Below are positions 24,544-33,689 of a DNA stretch of 64,000 nucleotides, one piece after another. Position numbers and translations under genes: made by a program. Where the stretch lies: the NCBI RefSeq assembly GCF_009708005.2, contig NZ_CP052757.1, positions 2,108,001 through 2,172,000 of the forward strand, written 5' to 3'. The DNA comes from Cellulosimicrobium protaetiae. GTDB taxonomy: Bacteria; Actinomycetota; Actinomycetes; Actinomycetales; Cellulomonadaceae. The stretch's first letter is position 1, and the number at the start of each line of letters is the position of its first letter. Below the pieces are notes generated by a model, which saw nothing but the letters and a program-made list of their open reading frames with translations, was not told where the DNA came from and did no database searches.

Positions 24544-27276
24544 CTACAGCGGGCCGACCGCGAGCACGGTCACGACCGGCTCGCCCGCCTCGTCGCTCGC
24601 CGCGAGGTCGACGCTCGCCGTGATCGCCCAGTCGTGGTCGCCCGCCGGGTCGTCGAGCACCTGCCGCACGAGCCACGTGCCCGCGGGGACGACCCCGCCC
24701 GGGGCGTGCTCCGCCGTCGGGCCCTCGTGGCCGGCCGGAACCTCCGCGCCGGCCTCGACGACCTGGAACAGCGCGGCGGCACGGGCCCCCGGGCCGATGC
24801 CGATCGCGTCGTCGCCCTGGTCCTCGAACAGCGGGTCGAGCGCGTCGCCCCACGCGTCCGCGTCCCAGCCCGCGCCGCCGTCGAGCGCCCCGAGCGCGCG
24901 GTAGTCCTCGCGGGACGCGAGCTCGACGCGGCGGAACAGCGCGTTGCGCACGAGGCGCCGGAACGAGCGCGGGTTGCCCGTGACCGGGCGCGTCGGCGCC
25001 TCCGCGCCCGCGCCCGAGAGCGGGCCGTCGCCGACCTCGGTGTCCGCGTCGTCGTCGACCGGGTGCGCGAGGCGCTCCCACTCGTCGAGGAGCGACGAGT
25101 CGACGCCGCGCACGAGCTCGCCGAGCCACTCGACGATCTCCTGCACCTCCTCGGTGCGGTGCTCCTCCGGGACGACCTGCCGCAGCGCGCGGTAGGCGTC
25201 CGCGAGGTACCGCAGCACGACGCCCTCGGTGCGCTCGAGGCCGTAGACGGACACGAACTCGGCGAACGTCATGGCGCGCTCGACCATGTCGCGGACCACG
25301 GACTTGGGGGAGAGCTCGGCGTCCGCGACCCACGGGTTCGACCGCTTGTACATCGCGAACGCGGGCGCGAGCAGCTCCTCGAGCGGCTTGGGCCACGTGA
25401 TCTCCTCGAGCAGCGCCATGCGCTCCTCGTACTCGTAGCCCTCGGCCTTCATCGCGGCGACGGCCTCGCCCTTGGCGGCGTTCTGCTGCGCGTAGAGGAC
25501 CTGGCGCGGGTCGTCGAGGGTCGCCTCGATGACGGAGACGACGTCGAGAGCGTGGGTCGCGCCCTCGACGTCGAGCAGGTCCAGGGCCGCGAGCGCGAAC
25601 GGCGAGAGCGGCTGGTTGAGCGCGAACTCGCGCGGCAGGTCGCCGACGAGCCGCACGCTCGGGCGGTAGCCCTGCGGGCGCGACGGGTCCTCGACGCGCA
25701 CGCGCTCGACGATCCCCGCCACGCGGAGCGAGCGGTAGATGCGCAGCGTCTGGCGCACGTGCTCGCGGCGCTGGGTGTCGGTGTCGTGGTTCGCGAGCAG
25801 CAGGTGCCGCATCGCCTCGACGGGGTCGCGGCGGGGGTCGGCGGGGTCGACGTGCCCACGGCCGTGCTGCGCCGTGCGCGCGAGCACGTTGAGCACCATC
25901 GCGTGGGTCACGGTGAAGTGGCTGGTCAGGGGCTCGGGCTCGGCGTCGCGCAGGCGCTCGAACGTCGCGTCGGTCCAGTTGACCGAGCCCTGCGGGGCCT
26001 TCTTGCGGACGATCTTCTTGAGCTTCTTCGGGTCGTCGCCCGCCTTGGCGAGCATCTTGCGGTTCTCGATGACGTGGTCGGGCGCCATGACGAGGACCTC
26101 GCCGACCGTGTCGTACCCGGCCCGGCCAGCGCGGCCGGCGATCTGGTGGAACTCGCGCGCCGTGAGGTGGCGCATGCGCTCGCCGTCGAACTTCACGAGG
26201 CTCGTGAGCAGCACGGTGCGGATGGGCACGTTGATGCCGACGCCGAGCGTGTCCGTGCCGCACACGACCTTGAGCAGACCGGCCTGCGTCAGGCGCTCGA
26301 CGACGCGCCGGTACTTGGGGAGCATGCCCGCGTGGTGCACGCCGACGCCGTGCCGCAGGAACTTGCTCAGCGTCTTGCCGAACCCGGTGCCGAAGCGGAA
26401 GTCGCCGAGCTCTGCGGCGATCGCCTCCTTCTCGGACTTCGTCGCGACGTTCATCGACAGCAACGACTGCGCGCGCTCGACGGCGTCCTTCTGCGTGAAG
26501 TGCACGACGTACACGGGCGCGCGGCGGGTGCTGACGAGCTCCTCGATGACCTCGGTGAGCGGCTCGACGACGTAGCTGAAGTGCAGCGGGACCGGCCGCT
26601 GGGCGGTGGTCACCTCGGCGACGGGACGGCCCGTGCGCTCCTCGAGCTCCTCGACGAACCGGGTCGTGTCGCCGAGCGTCGCGGACATGAGCAGGAACTG
26701 GGTGTTCGGGAGCTCGAGCAGGGGCACCTGCCACGCCCAGCCGCGCTGCGGGTCGGCGTAGAAGTGGAACTCGTCCATGACGACCTGGGAGATCGCGTCC
26801 TCGCCGTCGGACCCGGCGTCCCCGCCGCCGCGGCGCAGCGCGATGTTCGCGAGGATCTCCGCCGTGCAGCAGATGATCGGGGCGTCGGGGTTCACCGCGG
26901 AGTCGCCCGTCGTCATGCCGACGTTCTTGGACCCGAACGCCGCCACGAGCGCGAAGAACTTCTCGCTGACGAGCGCCTTGAGCGGGGCCGTGTAGTACGT
27001 GCGGCCGCCGCGGCCCGACCGGTGCGCGGCGAGCGCCGCGAACTGCGCGCCCATCGCGACGAGCGACTTCCCCGAGCCGGTGGGCGTCGACAGGATGACG
27101 TGCGAGCCCGTGACCAGCTCGATGAGCGCCTCGCTCTGGTGCGGGTACAGCTCCAGACCCTGTTCCGTCGCCCAGGTGGTGAACCCCTCGTAGAGCGCGT
27201 CCGGGTCGGGGGCCTTGCCCGTCGGTGCGGGCACGTGCGCGAGGAGAGCCGGGGTGCGGCCGGTCGTGGTGGTCAC
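24544..27276 (-). CDS. DEAD/DEAH-box helicase with C-terminal DUF3516
   Basis: The 910-residue SKI2/Mtr4-related superfamily 2 helicase is predicted to be cytoplasmic and to unwind RNA or DNA. The order is: Q-like region, Walker A STPTGSGKSLVAMG near residue 60, Walker B as VVMDEFHFYADP, motif III MSATLGDT, the RecA2 domain with GVGINVPIRTVLLTSL, motif VI HQIAGRAGRAGYDT, then the long DUF3516 C-terminal region (about 480-910). It is typical of actinobacteria. A CAGACT box 6 bp before the GTG suggests leaderless transcription. The gene is monocistronic and diverges from the GH92 gene. Confidence 0.92.
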   Translation of the reverse strand: MTTTTGRTPALLAHVPAPTGKAPDPDALYEGFTTWATEQGLELYPHQSEALIELVTGSHVILSTPTGSGKSLVAMGAQFAALAAHRSGRGGRTYYTAPLKALVSEKFFALVAAFGSKNVGMTTGDSAVNPDAPIICCTAEILANIALRRGGGDAGSDGEDAISQVVMDEFHFYADPQRGWAWQVPLLELPNTQFLLMSATLGDTTRFVEELEERTGRPVAEVTTAQRPVPLHFSYVVEPLTEVIEELVSTRRAPVYVVHFTQKDAVERAQSLLSMNVATKSEKEAIAAELGDFRFGTGFGKTLSKFLRHGVGVHHAGMLPKYRRVVERLTQAGLLKVVCGTDTLGVGINVPIRTVLLTSLVKFDGERMRHLTAREFHQIAGRAGRAGYDTVGEVLVMAPDHVIENRKMLAKAGDDPKKLKKIVRKKAPQGSVNWTDATFERLRDAEPEPLTSHFTVTHAMVLNVLARTAQHGRGHVDPADPRRDPVEAMRHLLLANHDTDTQRREHVRQTLRIYRSLRVAGIVERVRVEDPSRPQGYRPSVRLVGDLPREFALNQPLSPFALAALDLLDVEGATHALDVVSVIEATLDDPRQVLYAQQNAAKGEAVAAMKAEGYEYEERMALLEEITWPKPLEELLAPAFAMYKRSNPWVADAELSPKSVVRDMVERAMTFAEFVSVYGLERTEGVVLRYLADAYRALRQVVPEEHRTEEVQEIVEWLGELVRGVDSSLLDEWERLAHPVDDDADTEVGDGPLSGAGAEAPTRPVTGNPRSFRRLVRNALFRRVELASREDYRALGALDGGAGWDADAWGDALDPLFEDQGDDAIGIGPGARAAALFQVVEAGAEVPAGHEGPTAEHAPGGVVPAGTWLVRQVLDDPAGDHDWAITASVDLAASDEAGEPVVTVLAVGPL

Positions 27277-27282
27277 GGCACG

Positions 27283-27288
27283 AGTCTG
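27283..27288 (-). promoter_or_regulatory. Leaderless -10 box of the DUF3516 helicase
   Basis: CAGACT on the minus strand lies 6 bp before the GTG start at 27276. Confidence 0.4.
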
Positions 27289-27381
27289 TCAGGTGTCGCG
27301 CGCCCCGGGTGTCGGTCCGTCGCGCGGCGTTCGCTCCACGCGCGGTCCCGCGCCGCACCCGGCGTCGCCGCTGACCAGAGG

Positions 27382-27444
27382 TTGCCGAACCCGGGTTGCT
27401 CCCCGGTTCGCCGTCGAACTGGGGGACAACCCCGGGTTCGGCAG
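27382..27444. repeat. Long imperfect inverted repeat in the GH92 promoter region
   Basis: The arms 27382-27410 and 27415-27444 pair over about 28 bp (one bulge, a few G-T or mismatched positions) around a CCGT loop, giving a cruciform or RNA hairpin 24 bp before the LacI-type operator. It may terminate upstream transcription or insulate the divergent genes. The remaining part of this 312-bp gap holds the operators and the start of the GH92 gene. Confidence 0.7.
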
Positions 27445-27467
27445 CTCGGCAGATCGGGGCGAGGGGG

Positions 27468-27483
27468 TTGATAGCGCTGTCAA
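27468..27483. promoter_or_regulatory. LacI-family operator upstream of the GH92 gene
   Basis: TTGATAGCGCTGTCAA is a 16-bp near-perfect palindrome with the central CG of LacI/GalR-family sites. It lies 105 bp before the GH92 ATG. Confidence 0.75.
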
Positions 27484-27588
27484 CGTGTGCGAGGGTATGC
27501 GGCGGGACCGGCGTCGAGGCTGGGCCCGGCCTCCGAGTCATCGATGACCACCGACCCCACGCCGCCGTGGGACCAAGGGGAGCACCAC

Positions 27589-30500
27589 ATGCGGATAGAC
27601 AGCGCTGTCAACGCTGATCGCGATCCATTCCCGGCACGTACCGGACCGTCACTCTCTCGCCCGTCGCGTGCCAGCGGACGTCGGCGACGCGCGGGCGCCG
27701 TCGTCGCGCTGGCCACCGCGGCGAGCCTCGCGCTCCCGCTGGCTGCGTACGCGGCGCCCGGGCTCGCGGCGTCGCCCACGACCGCCGCCGGGACGGAGGC
27801 AGCGACGAGGTCCGATGTCGCCGCTGCCGCCGTCGACGGCCCGCTGGTCGACTACGTCAACCCTTTCATCGGGACCAAGGACGACGGCAACACCTACCCG
27901 GGGGCGGCCGTTCCGTTCGGCATGGTGCAGCTCTCGCCGGACAACGGGCACAACGTCGGCTACGACTACGACCGCACGTCGGTCCGCGGGTTCTCGCTCG
28001 TGCACCTGTCCGGCGTCGGTTGCGGCCTCGGCGGCCCGCTCCCGACTCTGCCGACGACGGGCGCGATCACCTCGACCGACTACGGCCAGTACGCCCTCGG
28101 CTTCTCCCACGACGACGAGGAGGCCTCGCCCGGCTACTACCGCGTGGGTCTCCAGGCACCCGCGGGCACGATCGAGGCCGAGCTCACCGCGACCGCGCGC
28201 ACGGGCGTCCAGCGCTACACGTTCCCCGCGACGGCGCAGGCGAACGTCCTGCTCAACGCCGGCCAGGCGCTCAACCGGGTCACGGAGTCGGACGTGCGCG
28301 TCGTCGACGACCGCACGGTCGAGACCCGGATCACCGTGCGCGGGTTCTGCCAGGACACCGAACCGCAGACGATCTGGACCCGCACGACCTTCGACCGCCC
28401 CTTCGTCGCGCACGGCACGTGGGACGGCGCGACCGTCACCGCGGGCTCGGACGCCGCGTCCGGCGGCGAGGGGCGCCGTGGTGCGTACGTCACGTTCGAC
28501 ACCACGGGCGGCGACCTCGACGTCGAGGCCGTCACCGCGATGAGCTACGTGGGTGCCGACGGCGCCGCGGCGAACCTTGCCGCGGAGGCGGGGACGTTCG
28601 ACGCCGTGCACGACGCCGCGCGCGCGGCCTGGGAGGCGCGGCTCGGCCTCGTGCAGGTCGCGCAGGGGGCCGAGGACGACCTGCGCACGTTCTACTCCTC
28701 GCTCTACCGCAGCTTCCTCGCGCCGAACGTCGGCTCCGACGTCGACGGGCGCTACCGCGGCTGGGACCAGGAGGTCCACGCCGCCGAACCGGACTTCACC
28801 TACTACCAGAACTACTCGCTCTGGGACACGTACCGCACGCAGCAGCAGCTCCTGTACCTGCTCGCGCCCGACGAGTCGGCCGACATGGCGCTCTCGCTCG
28901 TGCGCCAGGGCCAGCAGGGCGGCTGGCTGCCGCGCTGGGGGTACGGCACGGTCGAGACGAACATCATGACCGGCGACCCGGCCACGCCGTTCCTCGTCAG
29001 CGCGTGGCGTCAGGGCCTGCTCGCGGGCCACGAGGAGGAGGCGTACGCCGTCCTGCAGCAGAACGCCGACGGCGTCCCACCCGCGGACTCGCCGTTCAAC
29101 GGGCGTGCGGCGAACGTCGAGTACCTGCGCGACGGGTTCGTCCCGCACGAGCCGGCGCGCTCCGGCAAGCCGGGCGACTACGACCTCCAGCACGGCGCCT
29201 CGGCGACCATGGAGTACGCCCTCGCCGACGCGATGCTCTCGACGATGGCGCGCGGCCTCGGCCACGACGAGGACGCCGACCGGTACGCAGCCCGCGGCCA
29301 GAGCTACCGCAACGTGTTCGACCCGCGCACGGACAACTTCCGGGCGCGCAACGCCGACGGGTTCTTCGTGGGCGACGCGGACCCTGCGCACTCGGACGGG
29401 TTCCACGAGGGCACCGCGGTGCAGTACCAGTGGCTCGTGCCGCAGGACGTGCCGGGCCTGTTCGACCTCATGGGCGGGACCGACGCCGCGATCGAGCGCC
29501 TCGACGCGTTCTTCGCGTACGACGAGCTCGTCGCCGACCCCGCGCGCGTCGCGAGCGAGGTCTGGGTCAACGGCACGTACGACTACTACGGCTGGGAGAC
29601 CTACAACCCCAACAACGAGCCGAACCTCCACGCGCCGTACGTCTACCTGTGGACCGGGCAGCCCTGGAAGACGACGGACGTCGTGCGCGCCGCGTCGACG
29701 CTGTTCACCGACGGCCCCGACGGCGTCACGGGCAACGACGACCTCGGCACGATGTCCGCGTGGCACGTGCTGTCGTCGATCGGCGTGTACCCGATCGTGC
29801 CGGGCACCGACCTGTGGGGTCTGACGACCCCGCTCTTCGACGACGTGACGATCACGCTCGACCCCGAGGTCTTCGGCCGCGACACGCTGCACCTCACCGC
29901 CGACGGTGTCGCGCCCGACGCGCACTACACGCAGTCCGTCTCGCTCGGCGGCGAGCCGCTCGCCCGTGCCTGGGTCACGGGCGACGAGCTCACCGCCGCG
30001 GGCACGCTCGACGTCGCGGTCGGCTCCGAGCCGTCCGCGTGGGCGACCGACCCCGCGGCCTCGCCGGGCGCCGTCGTGCCCGCGGACGGCACGGTCGAGC
30101 GCCTGTTCGTCGGGGCGACGCCGCGGCAGCCGGTCCTCGCGCCGGGCGGGCAGACCGACGTCGCCGTCCAGGTCGTCGCGCAGGGCGTGGGGACCTCGAC
30201 GGGGACGCTCGAGGTCACGTCCGACGGCGCCGTGACGGCGACGACCGACCTCGCTGAGTGGACCGCCGAGTCCGACGGCCTGCCGGCCACGGTCGAGGGG
30301 ACGGTCACCCTTGCCGCGGCGGCGGACGCCGAGCCGGGCGTGCACACCGTGCGGCTCGTCGTGCACGACGCCGCAGGGACCGAAGCGGTGCGTGAGATCT
30401 CGGTCGTCGTGTCCGGGGAGTCGTGGATCGCGGGCGCGTTCGACAACGTCGGCATCGGCGATGCCGGGGCGGCCAACGCGAACCTCGACGGGTCCGGCGC

Positions 30501-31272
30501 GTACCTCCTGCGCGACCTGCTCGCCGACCTCGGCGTGGTCCAGGGCCTCGAGCTGACCGTCCCGGGCACCGACCTGACCTACCTGCTCGGCGCCGCACCC
30601 GCTGGCGAGCCCGACAACGTCGCGGCGAACGGCCAGGTGCTCGAGGTGCCCGAGGCGCAGCGCGGCACGCGCACGCTCTCGGTCGTCGGGACGGCGACCC
30701 ACGGCACGCAGCGCGGCGACCTCGTGCTCGGGTTCGCTGACGGGACGAGCCAGACGGCCCAGGTCGCCCTGAGCGACTGGTGCACGGGCTCGCCCGAGCC
30801 CAGCAACATCCTCGTCGCCAAGCCGGGCGCACGGGGCAACGGGACCGGGACAGACAGGTTCGGCTGCGGGCTCTACGCCACCGCGCCCGTCACCGTGCCC
30901 GAGGGCAAGGTGCTGACGAGCCTCACCCTGCCGCGCAACACGCGGTTCCACGTGTTCGCGGTCGCGACCGACGCGGCCGGGGTCGTCCCCGCGCCCCAGG
31001 TCGAGGTCACGACGCAGGCCCGCTGCCTCGGCGGCAAGGCCTTCGTCGCGGTGCGCGCGCTCAACACCGGCGAGCAGCCCGCCGCGATCGAGCTCGCGAC
31101 CCCGTACGGCTCGAAGGTCTTCGCCGAGGTCGCGCCCGGGGCGAACGCCTACCAGTCGTTCGCCACGCGCGCTTCCGCCGTCGAGGCGGGCGAGGTCACG
31201 GTGACCGTGACGACGCCCGACGGCGAGCCCCAGCAGGTCACGGCCGCGTACGACGCCGTCGCCTGCTCCTGA
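27589..31272 (+). CDS. Secreted alpha-mannosidase, GH92, multidomain
   Basis: The 1227-residue exported enzyme attacks alpha-mannosides of N-glycans or yeast mannan. A long N-terminus carries a basic RRRR, a hydrophobic stretch and an AYA-A cleavage site near residue 55. GH92 follows from about 86 (LVDYVNPFIGTKDDGNTYPG) to 820, with GGWLPRWGYGTVETNIMTGD, ATMEYALAD (Glu542, which I take as the catalytic acid position) and GNDDLGTMSAW near 715 (base region). After it come a NEW3-like beta domain, a further beta-rich domain, and an 89-residue C-terminal module shared with the next gene. ATG 27589 follows AAGGGGAG. LacI-type operators flank the start. The Glu suggests ordinary mannosidase rather than phosphodiester-uncapping activity. 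Confidence 0.92.
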   Translation: MRIDSAVNADRDPFPARTGPSLSRPSRASGRRRRAGAVVALATAASLALPLAAYAAPGLAASPTTAAGTEAATRSDVAAAAVDGPLVDYVNPFIGTKDDGNTYPGAAVPFGMVQLSPDNGHNVGYDYDRTSVRGFSLVHLSGVGCGLGGPLPTLPTTGAITSTDYGQYALGFSHDDEEASPGYYRVGLQAPAGTIEAELTATARTGVQRYTFPATAQANVLLNAGQALNRVTESDVRVVDDRTVETRITVRGFCQDTEPQTIWTRTTFDRPFVAHGTWDGATVTAGSDAASGGEGRRGAYVTFDTTGGDLDVEAVTAMSYVGADGAAANLAAEAGTFDAVHDAARAAWEARLGLVQVAQGAEDDLRTFYSSLYRSFLAPNVGSDVDGRYRGWDQEVHAAEPDFTYYQNYSLWDTYRTQQQLLYLLAPDESADMALSLVRQGQQGGWLPRWGYGTVETNIMTGDPATPFLVSAWRQGLLAGHEEEAYAVLQQNADGVPPADSPFNGRAANVEYLRDGFVPHEPARSGKPGDYDLQHGASATMEYALADAMLSTMARGLGHDEDADRYAARGQSYRNVFDPRTDNFRARNADGFFVGDADPAHSDGFHEGTAVQYQWLVPQDVPGLFDLMGGTDAAIERLDAFFAYDELVADPARVASEVWVNGTYDYYGWETYNPNNEPNLHAPYVYLWTGQPWKTTDVVRAASTLFTDGPDGVTGNDDLGTMSAWHVLSSIGVYPIVPGTDLWGLTTPLFDDVTITLDPEVFGRDTLHLTADGVAPDAHYTQSVSLGGEPLARAWVTGDELTAAGTLDVAVGSEPSAWATDPAASPGAVVPADGTVERLFVGATPRQPVLAPGGQTDVAVQVVAQGVGTSTGTLEVTSDGAVTATTDLAEWTAESDGLPATVEGTVTLAAAADAEPGVHTVRLVVHDAAGTEAVREISVVVSGESWIAGAFDNVGIGDAGAANANLDGSGAYLLRDLLADLGVVQGLELTVPGTDLTYLLGAAPAGEPDNVAANGQVLEVPEAQRGTRTLSVVGTATHGTQRGDLVLGFADGTSQTAQVALSDWCTGSPEPSNILVAKPGARGNGTGTDRFGCGLYATAPVTVPEGKVLTSLTLPRNTRFHVFAVATDAAGVVPAPQVEVTTQARCLGGKAFVAVRALNTGEQPAAIELATPYGSKVFAEVAPGANAYQSFATRASAVEAGEVTVTVTTPDGEPQQVTAAYDAVACS
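27596..27611. promoter_or_regulatory. Second LacI-family operator, inside the GH92 gene start
   Basis: TAGACAGCGCTGTCAA contains the perfect 12-bp palindrome GACAGCGCTGTC. It overlaps codons 3-8 and is 128 bp (centre to centre) from the first operator, a spacing that allows repression by looping. Confidence 0.7.
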
Positions 31273-31274
31273 TC

Positions 31275-31312
31275 GACGGTGGTGCGGGGCCGTACGGTCC
31301 CGCACCACCGTC
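31275..31312 (+). terminator. Terminator hairpin after GH92
   Basis: A 17-bp stem (31275-31291 with 31296-31312, one G-T pair) with a GTAC loop starts right after the stop codon. It separates GH92 from the phosphatase gene, although read-through remains possible. Confidence 0.7.
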
Positions 31313-31448
31313 CTCCATGTGCGTTCTGCCCGCTGCTCCTGACCGACGACGTACCGGCGCGACGGCCGTAGGAGCACGACTGCCGTACCTGCACGAGCGG
31401 TGTCACCGACCACGCCCAGCACGACGACAACGACGAGAGGGACGACCC

Positions 31449-33584
31449 ATGACCGGTACGACGACGTACCCGGCCCCGCGACCCCGCGACCGCCGGACCA
31501 CCGCGCCGCTCGCCCTGCTGGCGGCGCTCACGACGCTCGCGCTCGTGCTCGCCGCGGCGCTCCAGGCGCCGGCGGCGCGCGCCGCGGAGGCGTTCACACC
31601 GACCGAGGTGGTCGGCGCCGGCACGACCTGGCGCTTTCTGGACGACAACACCGACCCGGCCGCGGGTGCCGCCGACCGGACCGCGTGGGCGGACCCGGCG
31701 TTCGACGACGCGGCGTGGAAGACCGGCACGCCGGGCTTCGGCGCGGTCAACGGGACCGCGAGCGGCTTCGGCGGCGGCAACATCATCACGACGCTGCTGA
31801 GCTACTGGATCACCCAGACGCCCAAGGTCGTCGTGCCCGCGTACTTCTTCCGCACGACCGTGACCCTCGACGGGGCCACGCTCGACGAGATCACCGGCCT
31901 GCGCGGCACGCTCGTCTACGACGACTCCGCCACCGTGTACGTCAACGGCGAGCGCGTCGCGGGCTGGGGCGACTCGATGATCACCCGGAACCTCCAGTAC
32001 CAGGACAAGGCGGGCGCGACCGCGCCGCTGCGCGAGACCCTCGTCATCCCGGCCGACGTGCTCGTCCCGGGCGAGAACACGATCGCGGTCGAGATCCACC
32101 AGTGCAACGAGACGAGCTCGGACGTCTTCTTCTCCCTCGCGCTCTCCACCACCGACGACCCGTCGATGCCGTTCCCGCAGGACGTCCTCGACCGGACCTA
32201 CGCGTCCGACGCGACGCCGTCGGCCCCGGGCGGGCAGGACTGGTTCACCTGGACGCTGCGCGGGTTCGCCGACCTGCGGGCGAACCACCCCGAGATCCTC
32301 TCGCCCAACGAGCCCGGCCAGCCCACGAGCGCCAACGACCTCGGCTCGCTCGCGCGCAACAACGCGTACGTCGCCGGCGACGCGCAGGTGCAGCGTGCCC
32401 TGACCGACGGGCGCGGCTCGGCGTACGAGACCATGGCGGACGCGCTCGGCAGCGAGCTGGGGCCGATCTACCGCGACGCGCTCGCCGACGGCCGCCTCCC
32501 CAAGACGAAGGCCCTGCTGTCCGGGCGCGTCGAGAAGTCGGTCGGCAACCACGAGCCCGCGAAGGCGGCGTACGACTACAAGCGGCCGTTCGTCAGGTTC
32601 GGCTTCACGTCCGCGGGAGGCCACGTCAACGCGTTCGAGACCTCCGGCAGCTACGAAGGGCTCCGCAACAACGGCTCGTTCCCCAGCGGGCACACCAACC
32701 ACGGCTACGCGCAGGGCACCGTGCTCGCCACCCTCCTGCCAGAGCTCGCGCCGCAGATCCTCGCGCGCGCGTCCGAGTACGGCGACAACCGCCTCGTGCT
32801 CGGCTTCCACTACCCGCTCGACGTCATGGGCGGGCGCATGGCCGGGCAGAACATCGCACAGCTCCGGTGGTCCGACCCCGCGTTCCGCGTGCTCCTCGAG
32901 CAGGCCCGGACCGAGCTCGTCACCGTGCTGGAGCGGGCGTGCGGCGACGAGATCGCCGCGTGCGTCCAGGACCAGGTGCCCTACCTCCCCACCGACCAGG
33001 CGCTCGCGGTCTACGACCAGCGCCTGACGTACGGGTTCCCGCGGGTCGGCGAGGCGGGCCGCGAGGTCCGGGTGCCCGCCGGCGCCGAGGACCTGCTGCG
33101 TACGGCGTTCCCCGACCTCACGGGCGACCAGCGCCGCCTCGTCCTCGCCGCGACCGCGCTCGACTCGGGCTACGCGCTCGACGTCGCGGGCGAGGCCGAG
33201 TGGCAGCGACTCGACCTCGCGGCCGCCATGGCGGCGGACGTCGTCGTGAACGCCGACGGCACGCTCACCGTGGACGGCGAGGTCGTCGGCGAGCCGACCG
33301 CACCGCTCGTCGACGTCGAGACCTCCGCGCGCTGCCTCGCCGGGGCGCCGTACGTCGCGGTCCGCGCCCGGAACGTGTCCGACGGCGCGCTCGCCGTCGC
33401 GCTCGTCACCGGCGCGGGGGAGAAGTCCTTCGCCGCGGTGGCCCCCGGCGCCAACGCGTACCAGTCCTTCGCCGTGCGCGGCGTGGAGACGGGGGCGGAC
33501 GTGCCCGTGACCGTCACGGCGACCGGCCCGGGCGGCGCGACCCAGGAGGTCGCGCGAGACGTCGCCGTCCCGTCCTGCGGCTGA
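31449..33584 (+). CDS. Secreted acid phosphatase, PAP2 superfamily
   Basis: The 711-residue exported phosphatase has a signal peptide ending near AARAA (residue about 46) and an N-terminal beta-sandwich-like domain (about 50-235, TTWRFLDDNTDPAAG to ETSSDVFFSLALS). The class A acid phosphatase / PAP2 core follows, with KRP at 378 (YDYKRPFVRF), PSGHTNHGYA at 412 and NRLVLGFHYPLDVMGG with His454, the complete catalytic triad motif set. The last 90 residues repeat the C-terminal module of the GH92 protein. It lies 176 bp downstream of GH92 with its own ribosome site (CGAGAGGGA). Together they could strip mannose and phosphate from phosphomannan. Confidence 0.88.
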   Translation: MTGTTTYPAPRPRDRRTTAPLALLAALTTLALVLAAALQAPAARAAEAFTPTEVVGAGTTWRFLDDNTDPAAGAADRTAWADPAFDDAAWKTGTPGFGAVNGTASGFGGGNIITTLLSYWITQTPKVVVPAYFFRTTVTLDGATLDEITGLRGTLVYDDSATVYVNGERVAGWGDSMITRNLQYQDKAGATAPLRETLVIPADVLVPGENTIAVEIHQCNETSSDVFFSLALSTTDDPSMPFPQDVLDRTYASDATPSAPGGQDWFTWTLRGFADLRANHPEILSPNEPGQPTSANDLGSLARNNAYVAGDAQVQRALTDGRGSAYETMADALGSELGPIYRDALADGRLPKTKALLSGRVEKSVGNHEPAKAAYDYKRPFVRFGFTSAGGHVNAFETSGSYEGLRNNGSFPSGHTNHGYAQGTVLATLLPELAPQILARASEYGDNRLVLGFHYPLDVMGGRMAGQNIAQLRWSDPAFRVLLEQARTELVTVLERACGDEIAACVQDQVPYLPTDQALAVYDQRLTYGFPRVGEAGREVRVPAGAEDLLRTAFPDLTGDQRRLVLAATALDSGYALDVAGEAEWQRLDLAAAMAADVVVNADGTLTVDGEVVGEPTAPLVDVETSARCLAGAPYVAVRARNVSDGALAVALVTGAGEKSFAAVAPGANAYQSFAVRGVETGADVPVTVTATGPGGATQEVARDVAVPSCG

Positions 33585-33590
33585 CAGACC

Positions 33591-33625
33591 GACCCGGGAG
33601 GCGCCGAGGGAACGCCTCCCGGGTC
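33591..33625 (+). terminator. Terminator after the PAP2 gene
   Basis: A perfect 13-bp stem, GACCCGGGAGGCG (33591-33603) with 33613-33625, has a 9-nt loop and starts 6 bp after the stop codon. Confidence 0.8.
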
Positions 33626-33689
33626 ATCTCCCTGGCGCCTCACCGACCCGTCGGGCACGCTGGTGCCCCGCCGCGACGACGGAGGCTCA

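Noticed and set aside
24634-27471. 945-codon open frame on the plus strand opposite the DUF3516 helicase
   Set aside because: The opposite strand encodes a complete helicase with all motifs; this frame is a repetitive Arg/Leu/Asp-rich shadow.
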